Assembly (NCBI GenBank): GCA_033060915.1
Contig: CM065378.1
Coordinates: 31,882,001-31,946,000, forward strand
Length of the DNA stretch: 64,000 nucleotides
Origin: Euryodendron excelsum
Taxonomy: Eukaryota; Streptophyta; Magnoliopsida; Ericales; Pentaphylacaceae
Direction: 5' to 3'
Below the pieces are notes generated by a model. That model worked only from the letters and a program-made list of their open reading frames with translations, ran no database searches and was not told the DNA's origin. The position numbers and the translations under genes are program-made. Below, piece after piece: positions 35,227-45,742 of the stretch (position 1 is its first letter; the number at the start of each line of letters is the position of its first letter).

Positions 35227-37740
35227 TCAGTCCATAGGCTGTGAAGAAGCAGCCATGGAGCTTTGGGGCAGCTCGTCATAGACTGACATAATATTGAACT
35301 TCTGCTGCATTTCATCCCGGGCTTCAAACTTGTAGGTCTTGAGAAGAACAAATTGTTTTGCTGTTGCTGAAATATCTTTGAACATGTGGACATCAATGAA
35401 TCCATCCTATCCAAGAATAGTTGAGTATGTTACTGAATTATTATTAGTAGTTAAGATTAGGAGGTAATTTCATGGTAATTTAAAGGGTAATACCTCATTT
35501 GTTTTCTCCATTAATTCAGTGGCACTAAAAGGAAAGAGCTTTTCAGCATTCTTGCCAAACAAAGTAGCAATAATGATTCTTGATTCATCTTCAAGTTGGA
35601 CTTCAAAGCGGCATCTATAATAAATGGAATTTGATTTGTGTTTATTTAAAATAAATTTTGGAAGGATAGTTTAAAATTATCATTTACAGGCAGCGGTATG
35701 ATGTAAAAAAATAATTTAGTGTTTAAGATTCATTGGTACATATACCTTATAAATTTGAAACAATTGAACTCATTATGATTTTTAGGTAGGACGCTATCAT
35801 TGATACATACTTCTTTAGAAAAGCTGTGTGTTTTTCAAGAAGTTCCAAGCTAAGCTGATTATTTATATCTATTGAAGACATAAGTAAGTGAAAGCTGTGG
35901 CCAAGTTTGACAAATAGTAACATTATCTTAGTCGGTGGATGTACTCATCATACTTATTAGATAGTTAGATATCTAAACAGTTAAGAATTGATATTTGTAG
36001 CAGAAAAATAGTAAGGGCAAATACATGTATTTTTTTTTTTTGTGTTTTTTGAGTGAAGACCTGGATCTATTATGCTTGACAAAAGATGTAATTTCATCAT
36101 TATAGGGGTATATTTTTTTTTTTAACTTTTCCTGAGTTATCTTTACAGTAGTTTGCGTGGTAACACAACAACAATTTTTGTTATAGGCATACCTTGGTTG
36201 TGCTGTTGCAGTTTGCTGATTACAGTGAATACAAGTAAAGACTCTTCCATATTCAGTGGCAATACCTTTGTGGCACTTGTTGCAGCTCATGTACCAGAAG
36301 CTCTGATTAAGATTTGTCAGGTTCACAGACGCTTTGACCCAGAACATTTCCTACAATTACAGAGTCAATATTAAATCAAGTTTGAATATTGAAATAGTAT
36401 GTAGATATTTATAATTCTTAAATAGGAAAAGTATACATTGGTTGATGATGGCTGAATCGTGCTGATAGGTACAATGTCTTCAAGTTTGGGTGCTGGAAAG
36501 CTTGAGGTTGCTCGCAATAATTCATGTTCTGCTACAATAGATTTCAGTTGGATGTCATTTTTTTGAGCCTTGTATGAAGATGGAGAAATCATATTATAGG
36601 CAGGAATAAATAATAATTGGTATTAATAAGTTTATTGTTAGAAGAATAATTTACTGACCACAAGTGCAATGTTGCTGCCTCTTCAATATTAGGATTTATT
36701 AGGAAAGAGCTTGAGGATTTGGTTGAGAGTGACAAGCCTAGCAAATGTTTAACAGTAATATGTTACAGCTTAAGTTTCTCGAGGAGGGGGGATATATTTT
36801 GGTCATAACGGTTTAACTGACCATTATAGGAGACAACTTTGAGTCGAAGTGTAATTATCACAGGCTGTTCATTTATAACAGCTGATATGGAAGCAGATTC
36901 ATCATCAACAAAGTTGTCCCACATGGTAAGGAGTGTTGGGTTCAATCTGCCATATAATAATAGTTAAAAAAAAGGTTGAAGGATCAATTTGAAATGCCAT
37001 GTGAAGTAAAGATTTATGAATATTACTCTTCATTAATAATCAGAAGTTCTTGAATTGTAGACCATCCACTCTTTGTTTGCAGTTGTCTGAGGGGTGACTG
37101 TTTTATGACCAGAGCAATGATATCTAGAAATAAACATTTTTGTCTAGTGAGTAGTAATTTATTGCCAATTGGCGCATAATAGAAGCAATTAAGAGAGTGC
37201 AAACATTAAGAATATGTAATAACTTACCAACTTCTGACCTAGAATCAATGTATTTTTGAAGCTGCACAAAGGGAACAAAGCTGTATTTGACAGTGATGCT
37301 AGTGTCAGTGTCATCTTGGATTTCTTCAATGAGTGTTCTGCTGTTGATAATCCATTGGTAATCATAGGTTGCTGTGCGATAATCTGGATGAGCTGGTTTG
37401 ACAATAGCATTAGAGACATAGTACTTTTTGTAGATGAGCAGCAACTTTTCAAGTAGCTTGATGTCCCTGCCAAAAATAGTAGCCTGCACTTGTGTACCCT
37501 ATATATATTTAGGTAAATATAAGAGCAGCTGTGTTAGCATTTTTTTTTGCGAATAGCAAAATAACAGGGAAAAATCATTGAGATGTGCCTTACTTGAGAA
37601 TCAACTAACATAAGCCTGCGGTATTTTGTGGGGCTTGAATCTGGATATCGCGGAAATCCCTTTTCTGCAATCATAACTTTCACAGTCCATAGCTTTGATT
37701 GAGGCGTAACATCTTTGATCATTTTCAAATTTGTCGGCAT
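35227..37740 (-). CDS. RPA1-like single-strand DNA-binding protein, 9 exons, Helitron-borne
   Basis: Replication protein A large-subunit-like protein, which binds single-stranded DNA; plant Helitrons commonly carry such genes. Nine exons join in phase: 37,740-37,594; 37,498-37,228; 37,123-37,027; 36,946-36,822; 36,737-36,655; 36,568-36,437; 36,350-36,193; 35,614-35,494; 35,406-35,227. All introns are GT...AG. The total is 1,314 bp or 437 residues with no internal stop. Exons 1-3 make the first OB fold (VQATIFGRDIK, then DIIALVIKQSPLRQL). Exons 4-5 make the second (NPTLLTMWDNFV, LSLSTKSSSSFLINP). Exons 7-9 make the C-terminal OB fold with a C-x2-C...C-x2-C zinc site (MSCNKCHKG...TCIHCN). It is shorter than cellular RPA1, lacking the N-terminal protein-interaction domain. 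The splice sites are my reading. Intron 8 holds a Helitron 5'-end fragment. Confidence 0.85.
35936..35969 (-). other. Helitron 5'-end copy 3, inside an intron of the RPA-like gene
   Basis: The minus strand reads A, then TCTAACTATCTAATAAGTAT from 35,969, the family 5' terminus. It lies in intron 8 (35,615-36,192) of the RPA-like gene. No matching CTAG-plus-hairpin end is visible in the rest of the intron, so only a short terminal piece is present. Splice sites of the intron remain intact. Confidence 0.6.
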
Positions 37741-38033
37741 TTTTGATATTTTGCTCTCAAGAGATTAACAAGTAAACAAAAAAGTATTCGCATAATATAG
37801 GCTCTCTTAGTATCACAAAATATTTTCTAATTGTACAAAGTTGAAGCATAAGAAACCATGTGCATAATGTAGACTCTGTTAGCATCAGACAATATTTTCT
37901 AATTGTAGAAAGTGAAAGCATAAATAAGTACTTTCAGACTATTAAGCTATTACAAAAAGTGAATTTATAATTAGAAACTATATCAAAAGCAAAATTTGTT
38001 GGGTTGACCTGTGCTTTCCACATAAGCTAGTGT
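37741..38033. other. Spacer between RepHel and the RPA-like gene
   Basis: 293 bp separate the stop of the Rep/helicase gene from the start codon of the RPA-like gene on the same strand. A sequence of about 55 bp is repeated with small changes (ATAGGCTCTCTTAGTATCA at 37,798 and GTAGACTCTGTTAGCATCA at 37,870, each followed by ATATTTTCTAATTGTA). The promoter of the RPA-like gene should lie here, but I cannot define one. Confidence 0.5.
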
Positions 38034-39461
38034 TTAGTAATCAAGCTTTGTCAATGCTAGCATGTCATGATAAACCACATTTTTGGTACAAGATATATTA
38101 GGATTATCAATTGAAATTGGTTTCATAAGCACTTTGACAGAGTTAGCATTTTTTGCTCTTGACAAAGCAACGTATAGTTGCCCATGGGAGAAAACAGGTT
38201 GTGGTAAATATAAGCCTACAAATTCAAGGGTTTGGCCCTGTGACTTATTAATTGTCATAGCAAAACATAATCTAATTGGGAATTGTTTTCTTTGGAAAGC
38301 AATAGGATAGTTGTGAGTTTTAGTAGGTTCTAAAGGAATTCTTGGCAAGAAGACTCTTTTGCCTCGATGATGCCCACTTGCTATCTCTGCATCAATGATG
38401 TTAGGCTCTAAATTTTTACAAATCAAATGGGTACCATTGCTTAAACCTTCAACAGGATCTATGTTTCTAAGAAGCATAATTGGATAATTTGGTTTTAGAA
38501 CTAATATGTGAGGGGGCAGCCCATTTGGAGTAAGACTATTCAAAAAATCCTCATATTAGCCCTGCTGAGTTGGGTCAACAGGTTTATAAAAGCTCTTATA
38601 TATTGTTGGTCCCCCTGGGAATCTGTTAATAAGAAGATTATTGATTTCATCAACACAATCATTTTTTGGTGTCAATATTGCTCTATTTATCATGGTATCT
38701 AGATCATTAACATATCTATCTAGTGTCGGAAAGACTAAGTTCATTAGTATGTTCAAGGAATGAGAATGGTCTTCATAAGGTATTATCATGTTTGATGGTA
38801 TTTTAATGATATCGTCAATAGTAACTTGTTCAATTCCATCGCCAACACGTAATAAGAAGTTAGAGAAGGAAGTATCTAGTTTTGCTCGCATATTTTCTGT
38901 TAATCTGATTTTTTCTAGTGTAGGCCATAAGTTTGAGCTAATTAGACTGGCATCAATCATCTGGTCTTTGGTGGCTCTTGGGACCACTGGAAGGACTTGC
39001 CGGAAATCACCTCCAAAAACTACTACCTTTCCTCCAAAGGACAAATTAGAATCATTTATATCTTGCATCATTCTATTAAAAGATTCAATAGCTTCTCTTC
39101 TTGCCATCGATGCTTCGTCCCATATAATAAGTTTGACAACTTGCAATAATTTCGCAAGCCCACTTTGCTTACTAACATTACAAGTTGTATTATCATCAAT
39201 AATAATGGGTATTTTGAATCGTGAATGGGCAGTCCGCCCACCAGGCAAAATAGAGGCAGCTACTCCTGATGTTGTTGTGGCAATGGCAACATAACCTTTG
39301 GATCTTATAGTGGCTAGAATTGTCCGATATAAAAATGTTTTTCCAGTGCCACCAGGTCCATCTATAAAAAAAGCTCCAGGTTTTTTGGAAAAGACTCTAT
39401 TTACTATAGTCTTGTAAGCTAGTCTTTGTTCTGTGTTTAACATTGATATAGCAACAATATC
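38034..39461 (-). pseudogene. Helitron helicase domain (Pif1-like), one nonsense codon
   Basis: C-terminal part of the Helitron RepHel protein, a superfamily 1B DNA helicase that unwinds DNA during rolling-circle transposition. From the Met at 39,443: Walker A GPGGTGKT (residues 29-36), motif Ia TTTSGVAA, Walker B IIWDEAS (Asp109, Glu110), motif III GGDFRQVLPVV, and LTENMRA. The frame is then broken by TAA at 38,556-38,558 where a Gln codon (CAA) is likely. It resumes with LTPNGLPPH, and FPIRLCFAMTINKSQGQTL and LYVALSRAKN (motifs V/VI) before the natural end at 38,034. The join to the Rep part upstream is in the same frame but blocked by TAA at 39,462-39,464. Confidence 0.92.
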
Positions 39462-41045
39462 TTATTCAGAAACTACAATATTTAGCTCATGTTCTATCTC
39501 TTTTGATGCAAGCTCTTCCTGATTCATAGAAATATTATCATCAGTAATGTTATAAGAAGCAATATTTCTACCCATAGATTCAAGTGTTGAATTTATACTG
39601 CGCAAGACCTTAATTCTAACTTGGTCTTTAGTAAGACTACGCATATTTATGAAGTCCTCAGACATGATAGATTCAAATTTGGCCCATAATTTTTTTGGAT
39701 TGCTGGGTTGACAATATACTAATATAGTTGCAAAAAGACGTCGTAAACTATATGGCATTTGATACAATGATGATTCTTCCATACAAAGTTCTAAACTATT
39801 ATCAGATTCTAGCAATCCATGTAGCATAGCAAATTCACGAAACGATGTCATTCTAATACCATTCATAGTTTTCAAGTGATCAAATGAGGTAGGGCCTCTA
39901 ATATGGTTTAATAATAACCGTAAATAGTATCGCTCGCCTTCAAGAGGATTTGCAATGACAATTCTACCAATAACATGACCTTTCTTTCTTGGTGTCCACG
40001 TTTTTTTGGGTCGGTCCCAAACAAAATGTTCTGGAAACTCTCTGTAAAGAAACTTTTGTTGTTCAGACATTGACTGGTTCATGTTAAAAAATTCAGTAAG
40101 CATTGATTTCACAAAAAAATCATTTCGAAGAACATAACCAAGATCATCATTGTTTCTAAATGTTATAGTTTGATTGTCTTCTAAATGCAATTGCAAACTT
40201 AGGATAGCAGGTTGCATCTCATTTAAAACAAAGCTATAAATTCGCCACATAGCCTCTGGAGGCGATATCCATCGTGCAGATTGAAATTGCTCAATTTCAT
40301 CTACATTTTGTACCACATGTTGAGAGATTACAGAAAATGGTATCTGGTCATGTCCTTTATATACATATTTATACAAATATTTAACTGCTTGAATAGTAGA
40401 GCATACTTCAACATTAATATGGCAATTAAATTTAGATACGAGATATTGATTATATGGTATAACCCAGCGGTTGTCAAGAGTTGCACCTCTGACCTTTGCT
40501 TTTTGGCCATCGTCACGGCGCCTATACAATGGGTAAGAATCATTTCCATTGGTTGTGTTAGAACAAGATGGTTTTGGATAGTTATTCTTACAAAATCCAT
40601 TATGCGCCATGCACACGTTAGTAGGATTTAATTTTCCACAAGGACCATGCATCATATGTTTAACAACCATAGCATATAAATGTGGTTTTTCATTTTTGTT
40701 AGGTAGTTCTGCAGATACAATTCTATCATATGATTCAGAAGAGATGAGTTTGGCACTTTGTTTTAATATCAATAGGAAATGCGCATGTGGTAAGCCTCTT
40801 TTTTGAAACTCAATTACATACACATAGGCTGCTATCGGTCCAAATATTTGTGTTTTTAATAGATCAATTTTTAATTGTTCTAACTTTACTTTGAATATAC
40901 GCGTAATTAAATCTGGCCTATTTTGCGCTTCCTCACCAGGATCAAGCTCATTCTTTATCTCAGGCCATGAAGGATTACAAGTCATTGTAACAAATAAATC
41001 AGGTTTGCCAAATTTTTGAACGAAGGCTATAGCATCTATGTATCA
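39462..41045 (-). pseudogene. Helitron Rep (HUH nuclease) domain, flanked by stops
   Basis: The HUH endonuclease part of RepHel, which nicks and joins single strands at the element ends. In the 507-codon open stretch from 40,985: MTCNPSWPEI (motif 1), the metal-binding HUH motif as GLPHAHFLL (His67, His69), and the two-tyrosine motif in KYLYKYVYKG (Tyr203 and Tyr207). All catalytic residues are kept. Upstream in the same frame is TGA at 41,043-41,045 in DMRR*YIDA, where related proteins have Arg (CGA to TGA). At the other end TAA at 39,462 separates it from the helicase. Between them a long linker (DRPKKTWTPRKKGHVIGR and following) is typical of plant Helitron proteins. Confidence 0.92.
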
Positions 41046-42360
41046 CCTACGCATATCTCTAGGACCCCCTATAAAAGATGCTGGTAAAATTATTCGCTTG
41101 CCAACCTTGGCACCGTCACTTTCACCTATGGCAATGCTATCGATGATACCTTGATATAATTCAGCTCTAATTTCATATTGCCTACTGCGAAAGTAGTTTA
41201 ATCTAGAAGTTTCAATTTTTATGTACATATCAACAACAAATTGTTGCAAGAGACGGCCTGATCGCAGCAGCATAGATTTCTCAGGTGGCCGCATTTGCAA
41301 TTTGTAGCAGTAATATTCACGGCATGAAACTGCAATTCCATTCCTTCGGCCCACTTGGGTAACTACAATTTATTAGTTATAATATTAGCCATGTAGTTAA
41401 AGAATAGCATAATTTAGTGGTCATCTTTATATCATGATTACCTCTCGTTTCTTTTTGAAATAAATCATTTGCAGAGACTATTTGGGTTGGATTAACTAAA
41501 TATAAGCCTTCACAAAAACTTCTGACTTTTCGCTTTATTTTTTGTATTCCTTGATGCCAGCCACTCTCACCATAGGGAAATAATAAGGGATACTGTAGAG
41601 GGTCAAAACATCCAAAATAATACTGTACCTTATGACTATAACCGGAATGATTGTAGACAATAATGTCTCGCTCTTTATGTTCTACATCAGCATTACTTTC
41701 TACCCATATTCCAGCTACTTGGGAATTTGAAGGAGCATTGTAGATTCTTTGGTCTAAACCAGGAATATTTGACCTTAGCACAATTTTATGATTTTCCAAA
41801 TTAGGGATATTAGAGAGGCTACAAAAAAAAAATTAGCATATGGATTGACCTTTAAAATCTCAATAAGCCTGTTCAAAATATTTGGATTTAGACTATCTGT
41901 AAGATTTATTCGATTATCAACCTCGTGCTCACTATCACAGAAATACAATTGTAAATGAGAAGGATGTCCATTTGGTGGCAATAGTTCATTAATATAATGA
42001 TAGGCCTGGCCTTGAACTCTAAAAGTGTAAATACCTTTGTTTCTCCTACACAAATCCTTATCATATTTAACTCCAAATGATGTAAATGCAAATGTGTTAT
42101 TGGAAGCACGAATATATTTTTGGAATGCTATTGAATCATCTGAACGTGAACAATATAGATTGTATAGATTTTTAGGAGCATTGTTCGTCATTAATAGCAC
42201 TTCCCCATCACAACAACAAAAACCATTTGGTTCAAGATAAAACCTCTTTGCTTTGCAATGTTCGCAGGGTTTCACTATCGGTAATACATCTGGCTCAGGT
42301 AGTAAGTCTTCTAAAATAGGCCGCTTGCATTTCTTCCCACTTAATAAGAGGCGCGTGTTT
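41043..42360 (-). pseudogene. RepHel N-terminal conserved region with frameshift and intron
   Basis: Conserved region before Rep in plant Helitron proteins. From about 42,360 the frame runs through PCEHCKAKRF, FCCCDGEV (Cys-rich, zinc-binding-like), AFTSFGVKYD and GHPSHLQLYF to NPYANFF. There the frame is lost in a run of ten T at 41,823-41,832: the next block (NIPNLENHKIVLRS, then DPLQYPLLFPYGESGWH) is in another frame, and one added T would restore it. The frame then meets a canonical intron (donor GTAATC at 41,441, acceptor TTGTAG at 41,363), which joins KETR to VTQVGRRNGIAVS in phase. It ends at the TGA at 41,043. The T-run shift could be a mutation or a homopolymer sequencing error. Confidence 0.85.
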
Positions 42361-43238
42361 TCAATTTTTTATTTGTAGAAGAAGTGGGCTGGGGTTTTTT
42401 TTTGGTTTCTTACATGAATATTTTGAAAGCTATGTATTAAAAGACCTAATTACCTCGCGTGCTTCTTTTCCTTTTCTTTATCATATTCGCGCCAACTACA
42501 ATATATAATCATAATAATGAAGGAACATATTAAAGGAGTTGAACTTGGATGTGTTGTAAACATACTGACCGATATGGTAATTGTCAGATTGGCTAGCACA
42601 ATTGGCATCAGCTTCAATTGAAGTAAATAAGGTAATGTGAATGACAGCTCCGTCAGGGAAGGTTAGTAAATCTATATATCATAGTAGATTATTAAAAAGC
42701 TTGTTTTTTTAAAATACTCGTAAGAAGATGAAACAAGGATTTGATCTTTAAGAAATTGGTGGGAGAAGAAGGAAAGAAACATTCTAACCAATAAGATGCC
42801 AAGGATAATCTTGAGGACGAATAGTAGCAGCATCGGGATTCGATGATGTGCCTACGACCACATATGGAAAATTGTTTTATTATGATCAGGTTCTAAATTA
42901 AGTGTAACAATTAATATACTATCATGCAATGAAATATTGCTTACCAAGCTCGAATAAACTATAAAAGTTCATTTGAGCCTTGCCTTTATCAGCCAAGGAT
43001 CCACACGGTATGCTGGAATGTCGAGTTGTTTGCATGTTTAGTAACAACTATGTAAATATTAACATATTGGAAGTTATAATATTAGGGGCTGTGTATTGAA
43101 TTTAAACTTTACCTTGCACAGTTTGGCAAGGCATGTCACTTATCAAGACGCCTTTAGCTCTAGATGCAACAGCATTCAAGCTTTTGTTTTTTTTGGGAAT
43201 AGGCTCTGTGCCTGCACATGGAACTTTGTGGGTTTTTT

Positions 43239-43269
<31 letters not shown>

Positions 43270-44084
43270 GGGGGGAGGGGTTTTTTTTTGTAGGGTCATC
43301 ATGTTGTTTTTCTACTAATGCTTATTGAACGATCTCTTTCAAGTGAGTAAATTGAAATTTTAATTTTGCAAACCGAATAAATACCTACCTATTGGAAACT
43401 TATAAGATCCAACGCAATATTAACCAGGAACATACCTAGAGGGATAATTCTCTTGCTTTTAGCATACGCATATCTTTTTCTGCTTCTTTTTTCTGCCTTC
43501 TTTTCTTCCGGCAATTCAGCATACCGCTTACGGGGGGGTTTCTCTTTAGTAGCTTGCTTATTTTTATAATCTATAAATGGATAGCTGAATTAAAGCTTGA
43601 CCATCTAATTACAGCATATTTAAAGAATGCTAGGGTAAACTTTTCAATTATTGAACAAACAAACAATATACCTATTGCTTCGGTTCTCTTCTTCATTGCA
43701 TATGATTCTCTTTTTTTCCTTAGTATTTCCTGCTTCTTATCTTTAGGTAGCCTAACATATCGGCTTGGTATAGCTTTATTTATTTGTACGCTTCTATTTT
43801 GGCAATCTACAAAAACACCTCTCAGTTTATAGTCAGTCATATGCGCATATTCTTTGTTAGGCATTCTTATTTGCGGAGCATTTTCTATCAATTTTCATTG
43901 TGGTCAAATCTGACACCCAAATAAATTATTTCTTAGTGTTACACAAATTGTTACCTATCTGCATAGCTTCAATATTTAGGACAACCTTTGGTTCAGCATT
44001 TTCTGTTAACGTTGCTTTCTGTTCCTCTTGAGCTTTGGTAGTCCCCTCTTTACTATTACCACTTGAGGATTTTTTCCTTTTCAT
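42361..44084 (-). pseudogene. N-terminal exons of the Helitron RepHel gene
   Basis: Four exons join in consistent phase with GT...AG introns: 44,084-43,955 (MKRKKSSSGNSKEG...), 43,884-43,672 (ENAPQIRMPNKEYAH ... LPKDKKQEILRKKRESY), 43,552-43,436 (RKRYAELPEEKKAEKRSRKR) and 43,211-43,113 (KNKSLNAVASRAKGVLISD). The basic KRYA-LP-EKK repeats are usual at the N terminus of plant Helitron proteins. Further exon-like pieces in the right order lie at about 43,020-42,950 (PCGSLADKGKAQMNFYSLFEL), 42,855-42,785 (SNPDAATIRPQDYPWHL), 42,670-42,565 (TFPDGAVIHITLFTSIEAD) and 42,490-42,450 (WREYDKEKEKKHA). The join into the fifth piece is off by one base, so a further frameshift or a different splice site is possible. 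Start chosen at the first in-frame ATG of exon 1. Confidence 0.65.
43233..43289. repeat. T16-G27 homopolymer tract in a RepHel intron
   Basis: Sixteen T (43,233-43,248), then 27 G, A, GGGG and nine T. It lies immediately upstream (minus-strand sense) of the fourth RepHel exon, so on that strand it gives a C-rich tract ahead of the acceptor. It could form a G-quadruplex or be an assembly error. Confidence 0.85.
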
Positions 44085-45571
44085 TTCTACAAATATAAAT
44101 AAACCTATGAGGAAGCATGATAATTTCAGCTAAAAAAAATTGATGGGTGTCAGAATCCATAATTCCTCTTAATATTGCTAGTTTGCCTTAGCTGGTCAGA
44201 TCTTAAGAATTTGTTTATTCTGTAGAATCATTGGCCTCTTAAGGACGTAATACTCATACATAAAATTCAGATTTTGGTAGATTAGGTAGAGCAAAGCACG
44301 AGGGATTTTTTGTTTGGCAAAAATCAGCAGCTCAAACAGTGCAGAACTAAAATACATAACAAAAATCTCAGGCATCACCAGTTTACTCACGACTATGTCA
44401 ACTTGAAGACTGAATCTTTACTATTAAAAAAATACTCTAAAGTTTTCTACAACAACAACAAAACACATAAAGCAGCAAGCCTCCAAATTTTTCTACAGGA
44501 ACAACAATAAAATACTCCAAAGTTTTCTAGAGGAAGAACAAAACACATAAACCAGCAACACTACAAAGTTTTGTATAGGAAGAACAAAACACATAAAGCA
44601 GGAAGAATATCAAAAAAGATTAAACAACCTTCATTCATAAAAGCCCAGTAAATCTACAAAACAAAATACCTACCTGGGCTCGACGATGAGAGATTAGTCA
44701 AAGAAGAACAGAACCCAGCAGTCAAACAACGATCTGAATCCACCAAATTCGTTGATACTGGTTAGGAAAAACAAACAATAACAGAGTTAGTTCACAAAAA
44801 TACCAAAACCCAAGACATATAAAGACTCAGCCAGAGAAAATAAGTTCGACATCAAAAACCCTAAATCAGCTAGAACCCTGAAATATATAGATCCTTAAAA
44901 TACAGGACCCTGTGTACATACAGAATCCTCAAATATATAGCACCGACAAAGACCATAGATCTCAGCCGATGACGAAGCCAGAGATTTTAGGTTCAAACAG
45001 ATACTAAATCAAAACCCATAGACAATGAAAACTCATCGAGAACCCAAAGCAAAGACCATAGATCTCAGCCGATGACGAAGCCAGAGATTTCAGGTTGAAA
45101 CAGATACTAAATCCAAACCCACAGACATTGAGAACTCATGGAGAACCTAAAGCTCGGTACATAATCTCATAGGGCAAGGGTTTTTTACCTCTCCTGGAAG
45201 AATTGAGCCCTCCAAAACAAGCGTCAAAGGCGATCGACAGAGAGAAGATATCAAACCCCAAGTTGAATGAGAGAGCAAATGACGCACAGAAGAGATAACA
45301 TAGAGAGAGAGAGGCGTGTAACTATGGCAGTCGGTTAAAAAGCCTGGGCAAACGTCTATCGGCTACAGTAATTAAATGAGATGGCACAAAATGACTGAAT
45401 CACACAAAAACCAACCCAAAAACAAAGCTGGCGTTATGTCTATCAAGTTTGGAGAGGCCAATATCTACCAAGTAAAAAACAAACAAACAAAAGGTTATAA
45501 AGCCAACACAAACAAAAAGCGGGGAGGAGAAAATGAGGGAGTCCGAAAACAGCACGTATTAGATGGTTAGA
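44085..45571 (-). mobile_element. Helitron 5' subterminal region and 5' terminus
   Basis: Non-coding leader of the Helitron between its 5' end and the RepHel start codon. The minus strand begins TCTAACCATCTAATACGTG at 45,571. The outermost 540 bp are copied at 30,830-31,379, and inner parts at 33,600-34,030. Within it, 44,940-45,010 and 45,040-45,110 are near-identical direct repeats (AAAGACCATAGATCTCAGCC...). At 44,440-44,600 an ACAACAAAACACATAAA(G/C)CAGCA block repeats three times with a roughly 60-bp period. The promoter of the RepHel gene should lie here; none can be pinpointed. Confidence 0.7.
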
Positions 45572-45648
45572 TATATATATATATATATATGTATATATGT
45601 TGATCAAGATTGTTATAACTCGTTGGGTTTTGATCGATGTGCCTGCAG
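45572..45648. other. TA-repeat flank of the Helitron
   Basis: A run of TA dinucleotides (45,572-45,590 and a few more) directly outside the Helitron 5' end, mirroring the TA run at 16,725-16,737 outside its 3' end. It is taken as the host microsatellite that was split by the insertion. Confidence 0.6.
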
Positions 45649-45742
45649 CCAATTGCAGCTAGGCAACCAAAGTGGTTATGGAAACTCCCTCTTCATCAAT
45701 GGAGGTGGTGGTACGCAACCCAACGCAACATTAATCTCTTGA
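45649..45742 (+). pseudogene. Possible terminal exon of an unrecognised host gene
   Basis: After GTGCCTGCAG (acceptor-like), a frame runs CAATTGCAGCTAGGC... to TGA at 45,740-45,742, encoding QLQLGNQSGYGNSLF, then a Gly run and a short tail. The composition is protein-like and unlike the surrounding AT-rich DNA, but it is short, there is no partner exon in view, and I do not recognise the family. It lies just outside the Helitron, so the gene may have been cut or displaced. Confidence 0.3.

Larger units (their letters stand above)
16738..45571 (-). mobile_element. Composite Helitron (about 28.8 kb) with RepHel and RPA genes
   Basis: Helitrons are rolling-circle transposons that insert between A and T without target duplication, start with TC and end with a hairpin and CTRR. 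On the minus strand the 3' end is a hairpin (16,750-16,768) followed by CTAG at 16,738-16,741, with T outside. The 5' end TCTAACCATCTAATACG lies at 45,571 with A outside. Both outer flanks are TA repeats, as expected if one insertion split a TA microsatellite. Inside are a broken Rep/helicase gene and an RPA-like gene on the same strand. Additional copies of the 5' end at 20,242, 31,379 and 35,969 show it is composite. The alternative is several Helitrons of one family, of which one keeps its 3' end. Confidence 0.6.
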
